DNA of 25,981 bases. It comes from Thiotrichaceae bacterium (GTDB lineage: Bacteria; Pseudomonadota; Gammaproteobacteria; SZUA-229). The notes under the pieces were generated by a model that worked only from the letters and a program-made list of their open reading frames with translations, was not told where the DNA came from and searched no databases. Below are positions 15,121 through 23,300 of this stretch, piece by piece. Both the position numbers and the translations under genes were made by a program. The stretch spans positions 33,002-58,982 of the forward strand of contig NVWZ01000013.1 in NCBI GenBank assembly GCA_002746365.1, written 5' to 3'. The number at the start of each line of letters is the position of its first letter. Position 1 is the first letter of the stretch.

Positions 15121-15182
15121 TTTCCGTAACGTATTTGTAAAGTCGGCTTCCAACTTTAGATTTTTTTAAACGAAGAGATTAT

Positions 15183-15602
15183 CTATTCACTTTTCACCCA
15201 AGGATTCAATACCTGAACACCCGTGGGTAGGAAATCGTTTACGTTTCTCGTTACTACCGTTAATTTATGTACCAGCGCAGTAGCGGCAATTAATGCATCA
15301 CGTTCTGGCTGTGGGTCTGGTACATGTAGTTTGGTGCATTGTAAAGTAACATCAACGTCGATCGGTAAAATTCGCCCCTCAAAACGAGGCAGTATTTCAT
15401 CATCAACCCAGGCGCGTAATAAAGCACCTTGTTTTTTATCTTTACGCATTTTTAGCAGCACGCCGTGTTCTATTTCAAGAATATTTATGACTGATAAATA
15501 AAATCGGCTAACAGGAACACTGGCAGCCCATTCTCTTAAAAGAGGATCGGCTTTATCTGGACGTCGTAGTGCTGAAATTACATTTGTATCAAGCAAGTAC
15601 AT
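15183..15602 (-). CDS. PIN-domain toxin of VapC/FitB type
   Basis: A 139-residue PIN-domain ribonuclease. Acidic ligands are D5 (MYLLDTNVIS), E43 (INILEIEHGV), D102 (ERDALIAATAL) and the N120/D123 region (VVTRNVNDF), the complete VapC set. VapC toxins cleave tRNA or rRNA using Mg2+ or Mn2+. The ILEIEHGVLL block and the RRPDKADP loop after the first strand are close to FitB-like proteins. ATG 15602 overlaps the antitoxin stop by one base (TAATG), so translation is coupled. The length is normal. The specific RNA target cannot be told from the sequence. Confidence 0.92.
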   Translation of the reverse strand: MYLLDTNVISALRRPDKADPLLREWAASVPVSRFYLSVINILEIEHGVLLKMRKDKKQGALLRAWVDDEILPRFEGRILPIDVDVTLQCTKLHVPDPQPERDALIAATALVHKLTVVTRNVNDFLPTGVQVLNPWVKSE

Positions 15603-15853
15603 TAAGACAAATCAGCTGGTTTATGTAGCGTACCACTTAACCTTGAAGGCTCGAAATCAAAATCCACATCACCCGTTTGAGCGATGGCGTCTAACAAGGA
15701 AAGACCACCTGCTAATTTCTCATAATCTGAAAAAGACAAAAGAACATGCGCAGTGTGACCGCGATCTGTAATAAAAACCGGACCTTGTTTTGTGGCTTTT
15801 TTTGCCCCACTTGCGTCTTGATTAAATTTGCGGCTACTTATTGTGATAGACAT
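15602..15853 (-). CDS. Phd/YefM-family antitoxin of the PIN toxin
   Basis: An 83-residue antitoxin with the Phd/YefM fold: SITISSRKFNQDASGAKKA at the start, GPVFITDRGHTAHVLLSFSDYEKL in the DNA-binding part, and an acidic C-terminal tail (GDVDFDFEPSRLSG) that would occupy the toxin active site. ATG 15853 was preferred over a GTG three codons upstream because AGAGG precedes it at good spacing. A Phd-type antitoxin with a PIN toxin is a known combination. An inverted repeat upstream (15877-15896) is the likely operator. Confidence 0.9.
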   Translation of the reverse strand: MSITISSRKFNQDASGAKKATKQGPVFITDRGHTAHVLLSFSDYEKLAGGLSLLDAIAQTGDVDFDFEPSRLSGTLHKPADLS

Positions 15854-15876
15854 AATACTCACCTCTATAATTACTA

Positions 15877-15896
15877 ATGTAGATATGTTGCTACAT
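15877..15896. promoter_or_regulatory. Inverted repeat, probable operator of the Phd/PIN operon
   Basis: Arms ATGTAG (15877-15882) and CTACAT (15891-15896) are separated by 8 bp, 24 bp upstream of the antitoxin ATG. Position and symmetry fit autoregulation; the arms are short, so confidence is moderate. Confidence 0.45.
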
Positions 15897-15930
15897 AATC
15901 AAGAGTTATTCAAGGCATCCATGAAAAGCC

Positions 15931-16040
15931 TATTTTTCGATGTCCGCTTTAGATAATTTATGACCCTATATTAGAGTTCTCTAAATGTCAGTTATGTGGT
16001 GGATTGGTCTATTGAGATGGAAACTTTGAATGTCTTCTTA
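15931..16040 (+). repeat. Toxin-antitoxin boundary repeat, copy 4 (diverged)
   Basis: Keeps TTTTTCGATGTC, TGTCAGTTATGTGGTGGA and GGTCTATTGAGATGGAAA, then AAACTTTGAATGTCTTCT, which it shares with copy 3. It is the most diverged copy at its left end and lies between the PIN module and the RelE-like module. Confidence 0.65.
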
Positions 16041-16057
16041 GTATAAAGATGAATTAA

Positions 16058-16375
16058 TCAGCTACTTTCTTTAGACCTTTCGCTCAGTAAATATTTTCGC
16101 AGCTTTCTTTCACTTCGCATGACATAAAGTATGTACACTTTATTTTTTTCAATACGATAAAAAATACGGCAAGGACCAACTATAAGTTCTTTATATCTCG
16201 ACTTTTTTAATTCTGGTGGTTTTCGTCCTGATTCCGGAAATTCTTCAAGACGCTCTGTTTTTGAGAATACTGCCTGAACTAAATGACTAGCAGCATCTGG
16301 TTTATCAAGTGCTATATATTCTGCAATTTCATTAAGATCTAATAACGCAGGCTCCGTCCATATTATTTGAGCCAT
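16058..16375 (-). CDS. RelE/ParE-family toxin
   Basis: A 105-residue RelE/ParE-superfamily toxin. It starts with IIWTEPALLDLNEIAEYIAL, continues through LVQAVFSKTERLEEFPESGRKPPEL, and has the strongly conserved pair RYKELIVGPCRIFYRI and VYILYVMRSERKLRKYLL. The P-E-L-x-x-S-R-Y-K-E-L and RSER patterns place it with RelE/ParE toxins paired with Phd-type antitoxins. mRNA cleavage or gyrase inhibition are both possible within the superfamily. ATG 16375 lies inside the antitoxin gene with a 13-bp overlap, giving tight coupling. The gene looks intact. Confidence 0.92.
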   Translation of the reverse strand: MAQIIWTEPALLDLNEIAEYIALDKPDAASHLVQAVFSKTERLEEFPESGRKPPELKKSRYKELIVGPCRIFYRIEKNKVYILYVMRSERKLRKYLLSERSKESS

Positions 16376-16620
16376 TTACTCATTTTCTCTTTTGCTTCAG
16401 ATTGAGTATAAGTACAATTATCGGTGATGGCAGCTTCACCTCTAGCAACACCCTCCAGAATACGCATACGATCTTGCATCATTTCGTAGTCCTGAGCATC
16501 AATAAGATATGCAGATGGACGACCATGTTCTGTTATCAATACAGGCTCTTTTGAATCATGTAATTCAGCAAGAATCTTAGTTGCCTGGCGCTTTAATGTA
16601 GTGACTAGTTCTATTCTCAT
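16363..16620 (-). CDS. Phd/YefM-family antitoxin of the RelE-like toxin
   Basis: An 85-residue Phd/YefM antitoxin: ELVTTLKRQATKILAELH forms the first part, EPVLITEHGRPSAYLIDAQDY is the classical Phd/YefM signature, and the C-terminal helix (RMRILEGVARGEAAI then EAKEKMSKWLK) binds the toxin. ATG 16620 abuts a 28-bp perfect palindrome that overlaps the start codon region, and no Shine-Dalgarno precedes it. A promoter-like TTGCAA/TATAGT pair lies so close that the mRNA would start almost at the ATG, implying leaderless translation. Confidence 0.9.
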   Translation of the reverse strand: MRIELVTTLKRQATKILAELHDSKEPVLITEHGRPSAYLIDAQDYEMMQDRMRILEGVARGEAAITDNCTYTQSEAKEKMSKWLK

Positions 16621-16656
16621 AGAGTGATACTATACTATCACTCTATTGTCTTGCAA
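16619..16656 (-). promoter_or_regulatory. Promoter and palindromic operator of the Phd/RelE operon
   Basis: A perfect inverted repeat has 11-bp arms ATAGAGTGATA (16619-16629) and TATCACTCTAT (16636-16646) with a 6-bp spacer. On the minus strand a -35-like TTGCAA (16651-16656) and a -10-like TATAGT (16629-16634), 16 bp apart, overlap it. Binding of the antitoxin would block RNA polymerase. Confidence 0.65.
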
Positions 16657-16660
16657 GCAC

Positions 16661-16765
16661 TTTTTAAATGTCTCCTTTGTACCGAATTGATTACTTTCTG
16701 TGATTTCCCACCAAGGTCAGTTAAGTGGTGTACTGGGAAGTTCCGCCAGAAACTTTAAATATCTT
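16661..16765 (+). repeat. Toxin-antitoxin boundary repeat, copy 3
   Basis: Shares AAATGTCTCCTTTGTAC, GTGATTTCC and ACCAAGGTCAGTTAAGTGGTG with copy 1, and AAACTTTAAATATCTTCT with copy 4. It closes the toxin-antitoxin block on the right. Confidence 0.75.
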
Positions 16766-16887
16766 CTAATGATTAGCTGAGCCAGTTTCCCACTACCAGG
16801 GAATATTAAAATTAATCTATCAGACAAAGCCTGAGACACTGTATTTTTCAGCATGCTTTAATTTAATCGATAGGTAATAGATATTAT

Positions 16888-17368
16888 GAAAAAAAAATGG
16901 ATATTCCGCGACCAGGGCTCGGTCATTGGGTAAAAATCAAGTATGGCCAAACAATCAAACAAACTCCTCTTTCAAAATTAAAAAATTGGGGGCTAATGAA
17001 TACACAATAACTGGATCAACTACTAGCACAAATGAAAGTAATCCAATAATTAATCACCCTCTTATTACATTTGGACAGGATAAAAGCAATACGATAACTG
17101 TTAATGAAACGGCAGATATTCACCCACTTTATTTAAAAAATATAAAGTCTTTTAACAACGCTAAAGCCGATGAAAACCTAAAGCTACAACCACGGTTCAA
17201 TAATCATTTTAATTTATCTGTAACAATCGGGTCACTGGATCGAAGCTTAAAGCTTATGAACGCGTTACTTAACGCTTTTGAAATCCGTGGCTGGACATTC
17301 AAATATACAGATGATTCCGCTTTAAAAATGAAAGTAATCATCTGGATGAAGCCATTACAACCAGTTAA
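16888..17368 (+). pseudogene. 5'-truncated, frameshifted remnant of a GYW-motif family gene
   Basis: Three frames must be joined to read it. From 16888 one frame gives MDIPRPGLGHWVKIKYGQ then TIKQTPLSKLKNWG; near 16985-16995, in an A-run followed by a G-run, it shifts to a second frame with GANEYTITGSTTSTNES and, later, LDRSLKLMNALLNAFEIRGW; near 17340 a third frame gives LDEAITTS and a stop at 17366-17368. The first block resembles IPxPxRGYWxKxxxGKxxxxxPLP, which I recall following an N-terminal helix-turn-helix in a family of uncharacterised proteins, and the RALxxMDALIxALExRG-like block fits the same family. The helix-turn-helix part is missing upstream. It ends overlapping the convergent tpsA gene's stop. 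Confidence 0.62.
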
Positions 17369-20300
17369 CTTTACGTTCGCCTCCTTTCTCATTAGTAGGG
17401 TTACTCAGCGGCGCTTTAAATTCCCAACCGTCATTTGTTCTAATCATCACAGGTACCACTGTATTTAAAGTGCTGCTATCTTCCTCTTCTTCATCGACCG
17501 CAGAAAGTTTATAGTCTGCACCTAATACTGACATTAGAGAATCCGATTCAGCATTGGAATTAACCTCTTCAAATAATACGCCTTCTGTATTTTCAGCATT
17601 CAGCCCTACATTATGCCCCACACCGATAATCTGCCCACTGAAGATTAAACCTACGGCAACATCACCCGTACCATTATTGATTATTTTCGTATTTTGTAAA
17701 TTATTGATAAACGCTTTTTCTGCCTTAAAGTCCAGGGTAATTAACCCACCAGCATTTGCATTAATGGTAATGGCATCTGTACTTGATGCGCCTATTCTTG
17801 AATTTGCAGTAATAGTTACTTCATCAGCAATTATATTTGTCTTCGAACGAGTCACATCATCAAACACACCATTGTTATTTAATACGCTGCCCGCTTTTGC
17901 TGTTAAGTTAACGTCATTCGATCCTGCATCGACCAAACCCAACAGAATGTCATCACCATTTGTAGTTATATCTATACGACTATTGTTAGAAATAATACTG
18001 GCCGCTTCACCCATATCAACACCTTGATTTGCTATTAAGGTAAAGGCACCATTGGTTTCAATCGTGTTATTCATATCGAAAGCACCTGCAACGGTGATAT
18101 CCAGAGACGATGCAGCAGTAACCGCACTATCCATAATATTAAGACTGCTCTGTAACGAAATAGTTGTAGCCAATGGCATGGTAATGGTTGCCGCATTAAG
18201 TGTAAGAGGAACCGTTGAAGTGGAAACAAACGAACCTTCTATTCTTATATCGTTAGATGTTGCCAGCGTCAAACCTGCGCCACCAATCGCTTGAAACTCC
18301 GTAATATCTATATTTAAACGACCTGTCTGATTCAAGCCCAAACCGATACTGTTACCTGCGTCTCTGATTGTTGTTATGCCAGTACCGCTATCAATGGTGC
18401 CATTCAGATCAATGTCCGTTGCGCTAATCGATATATTGTTGCCACCCGATGTCGCTAATGCAGCCTCAACAGTCAGTGTTCCTGTGCCGGCATTAAGCGT
18501 AGCCAAACCATTAACCGTTACGTTCTGATTAAGCGTTATGCCGCTACCGCCATTAAGATTAAGATCACCCGCACCGCTTGATTCAGCATTAATTGTTAAA
18601 AGATCTGCGGCTGTGATTGTTATACTCGGATTAAACGTCACAGCACTTGCACTGGTAATCGTTAAATTACCTGTTGTTGTCATTATGTCACTCTGCACAT
18701 TTAATGTGCCTGCTGTAATATCAGTAGTGCCATCAATGACAAGTTGTTTGTTAAAGACAAGATCAGTCGCCGCATTCAATGTTAAAGCGCCCGACCCGGT
18801 AATCGTTCCATTTGAATCTAACAAGATACCAGCAGAAGTTGATGTCACACCGGAGTTTGCACCAAATGTAATATTCCCATTGGTTGATTGTATGGTTGTG
18901 TCACCAATGGTTGTAAGTAATGCGTTTACCGCTACATTACCTTGACTGACAAGCTCAAAAGTTCCACCCGAAAGAGGCGTCGCATCACCCACCACTCGAA
19001 CACCACCGGTATGCGAAGTACCGCCTATCAACACGCCAACCGATGTCGTAATTTGATTTAACATGCTATCGGTAAGCCCTAAAGAGGATGCATTACTGGC
19101 ACCGTTGCCCACTTGTATGCTGCGACTTGCAGTCGAAGTTGTAAGTGTTACCAGACCGGCTCCGGCATCGATAGTCGCTAAGCCATCAAACGTCATTCTG
19201 TTAGCAATCAAGTCAATGTCATTATCGTTTGCGGTAAGGCCCGCCGCCGCTATATTAAGTGTACCGGCGGTTTCTGTTATCTCTATATCACCAAAGTTTG
19301 TTCCACTTACATCGACACCCGTCGACAAAGCATTCGAAATATAAACACCACCTGAAGTGCCGTTTGCAAACGTCAATGTAGCGGTAGCCGTATTAACAGC
19401 ATTGGTTGCACTGCCAATACCTGTATCGGAAATCAGCTCAATCGAACCGCCTGCACCGGTAGTCACTCTACCTGTGCCCGTAATGCTGCCGGCCGAATTA
19501 ATGCTTGCGCTACTGCCGGCTCCTGTTGTGGTTGAGCCCGTTAGAATAATATTGCTGCTAGTCGTTGTGTAATCCACTGTGGAAGCAGAAACGATATTGC
19601 CTGAACCAATGGTTAAGTTGCCGCTGACTTCGGTTATATCAACCAGGCCACTACTGGTACCGCTTACAATTACACCACCAATAAAATCGTTACTGATGGT
19701 TACACCATTTACACTATCGTTATCAAACGTTACGTTGCTTGCTCGGGTAGAAACATTGGTTGTACCACTTGCATCAAGGTTAACGGTATTTGCCACTAGT
19801 TCACCCGCGCCTGATATACCGGCATTTATTGATGAAACAGTAATCGTATTACCAGACGCTGTTACCGAACCCGTCAGTAAGACCGCATCAGTTGCATTTA
19901 AGGTTACACCACCGCCACCATTTGTAGTAATGCCTGCGGCAGAAACAGTCGTTGTACCGAGCGTACCAGTAAATTCAACTTCTCCTGTATTTACTGAACC
20001 ACTACTGATGTCTGTTGATTTATTATTAGATAGGTAACTGCCACCTGAAGCGGTGTTTTCAAAAACAATCGTATCAGCGATAGTAAAAACGGTATTACCA
20101 ACACCGGCATTACCTATTCCTGAAGTTGCATTTAAATTAACCGTACTCGCAGTAATAGCGCCTGCACCTGAGATACTCCCTGCAGAATCAATATTGACTG
20201 TATCGCCATCTGCATCGGTTGTGGCTGTTAATACAATACTTCCATTATCGGTTATATAACTAATATCACTGTTTCCCGATGCTGTCATGATAGTGCCTGA

Positions 20301-23300
20301 TATGGTTAAATCACCGGCTGTCTCAGTAATTTCAATTTCACCAGCAATCGTTGATGCCGCACTAACCGATACGCCAGATGCTTTGGTATTTGATATAAAA
20401 GCGCCACCTGAACTGACAGTGGTTAATGCAACATTATCAGCCGCGGTATTAATCGCAGCGCCCGATACACCGATGCCGGTACTAGAGATTAAATTAACGG
20501 TTCCCGCAGAAACTAATCCAGTTCCCGTAATATTTCCCGCATTAGCAGTTAAGGTTATATCACCACCATCATTCGTCGTGATGCCAACCACATCAATAAT
20601 AATATTTCCAAGCAGCTCAGTAATATTAATAACACCGCCGGGCGTTGCAGCTGCATTACCAGTATTGCCACTAACCGTTACATTACCCGCAAAACTGTTG
20701 TCGATAAAAATATCGCCTGTTGAAGAGTTATTACTGAATGTTATGGTGCTGGCTTGTGTATCCAAATGAATACCCGATGTACCAATGCCGGTCTGCGCAT
20801 CAAGTGTTAAACTACTCACTGTTATACTGCCGGACGTTTGTGTAATGGCACCGCCGGTTTGCAAGGTCAACGGTGTTGAACTGTCAGCCACACCATTCAC
20901 ATCAATACCCGCCGTTTGTGATGCATCACCCAAGGTAATGCCAGCAGCCGTTATTTGATTGAGCATTGCATTATCAATCTGCAACGTAGCGCCAGCAGCG
21001 GCTACACCCGCACCGATTAACTCTATACCTTGTGTCGCCGTGTTGCTTGTTAAGGTAACCTGCCCTATACCTGCATTAACAGTACCCGTTAAGAATGTAT
21101 TATCTGCAATTAAGCTAACATCATTTCCACCTGAAACGATATTGCCGCCATCAACCGTAAGCGAACCACTGGTTTCCTGGATAACAACCGCTTCATCACC
21201 TGAATTAGTACCACTAACAGATACACCTGTGCCCTGAGTATTTGATATATAAACACCACCTGACGTTGAGTTATCAAAGGTAATAATGTCTGCAATCGTT
21301 GACAACAACATTCCGGAAGCACCGATACCACCGGCTGCAACTAAATCTAAAGTACCGGCCGTGACCGTACCTGTTCCTGCAATAACTCCACCCGTATTTA
21401 AGTTAACGGTATTTCCTGCCTGACTTACCGCACCGCTGAAATTAATACCGCCTGTATTTGCCGCATTACCAATATTAATTGATGATGCCGTAACCATTCC
21501 CAACATTGCATCGGTTATACCCAATGTTGAGCCAGAGTTACTCGCTGTATCGCCAATCGCTATAACGGTTGTTGCACTGCTGCTAGAAAGTGTTGTTGCG
21601 GCCAAACCTGAATCAAGCGTGCCAGTAAAAGTCATGTTATCTGCAAATAGATTCAGTGCATTACTTGTAGTCGTGATACCCGCTGCGGCAACCTCCAGAT
21701 TTCCTGCCGTTTCGGTTATGGTGGCAACACCATTATTAGTACCACTTACCGCAACACCGCTGGCTTTTGCATTACTGATTTCAACTGCACCACTGACTGA
21801 GTTATCAAAAAGAAGAATATCTGCAACAGTGGTAACAGCTGTACTATTACCGATACCGGTAGCAGCGCGTAGATCTACAGTACTGCCTGTAACCGTGCCT
21901 GCACCATTAATGGAGCCACTTGCTGAATCGATTATCGCCGTACCAGATATTGATGCGGTAACAACGCTGCTTAAGGTAATGTTGCCCGTTTCATTAATAG
22001 TAATATCGCCAACGGTATTGATAATACCTTGAATATCCAGGGTGCCGGCTGATGCATTATCTAGCACAATATTTCCGCTGGTAATATTTCTGGCAGTATA
22101 AGCCGTTACCGCATGCGCATTATCCAGTACACTGCCACCCACCGAGTCCGTGTCCAATATTCCCGCTGTAATTATTCCACTTACGGTGTCAGCAATACTA
22201 CCTAACGCATCAAGCGTTACCGTGTTAGCGGCTGCGTTAATAGCACCATTAACGGAAATATTACCGGTTTCATTAATGCTGATATCGCCTACGGTATTAC
22301 TAACTGCCTGTAAATCCAGTGTGCCGCCAGAGGCATTATTTAACTCAACATTGCCGCTGCTAGTATTGTTAGCAGTAAACGCTGCAACGACATGAGGGCC
22401 TTGATTTAATACTGTGCCGCCTGTTGAATCTGTATTCAATAAGGTAGTAGCCGTGATAACACCTGTGCCCGTATCGGTAATAGCGCCGACAGCATCGAGT
22501 ACGATTGTTGCGCCATCAATAGCACCACTCACCGAGATATTACCGGTTTCATCAAGCGTAATATTGCGGCTTGTGTTACTCACCGCTTGCAGATCTAAGG
22601 TTCCACCCGAGGCGTTATTTAATGTAACGACACCACTAGTGATGTTGTTAGCAGTGAACGCACCAACCGCGTGCGCATTATTCAATACCGTGCCACCGAC
22701 TGAATCCGTATCTAAGGTACCCGCAGTAATAACACCAGTACTATCTGCAATACTGCCTAAGGCATCGAGTGTCACCGTATTCACACCGGCATTCACGCCG
22801 CCGCTGACTGAAATATTACCGGTTTCATCAACCGTAATATTGCCCACGGTATTGCTTACTGCCTGCAAATCCAGCGTGCCACCAGAAGCATTGTTAAAAA
22901 CGACGTTACCCGTTGTAATATTTCTTGCAGTATAAGCACCGACTACATGCGCACTATTTAGCGCCGTGCCACCCACTGAGTCTGTATCCAGCACACCCGC
23001 AGTAATAATGCCTAAAGCGGTATCAGTAATGCTACCTAAGGCATCGAGCGTCACCGTATTGACACCGGCATTCACCCCACCACTAATTGAAATATTACCG
23101 GTTTCATCAATACTGATATCTCCAACACTGTTACTGACACCCTGTAAATCCAGCGTACTACCAGAAGCATTGTTAAATACCACTGCGCCACCAGTAATGT
23201 TGCTGGCAGAAAATGCAGCAACCGCATTTGAACCATCCAAATCAATTCCACCTACAGCAGAAACGATTAAACTTGATGCAGTGATACTGCCAGCCGTTTG

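Noticed and set aside
14358..16765. Toxin-antitoxin boundary repeats as attC sites
   Set aside because: Copies 1 and 3 contain GTTAAGT, which matches the core box, but I find no opposing box or paired arms at a suitable distance, so they are not called attC.
16926..17468. A 180-residue + strand ORF read as an intact gene
   Set aside because: Its start is a TTG without ribosome site, its protein-like part continues in other frames on both sides, and its last third is antisense to tpsA; it is better explained as the middle of a pseudogene.
21950..23240. CRISPR-like periodic repeats
   Set aside because: The period is about 279 bp, in frame with tpsA, and the units are coding throughout.
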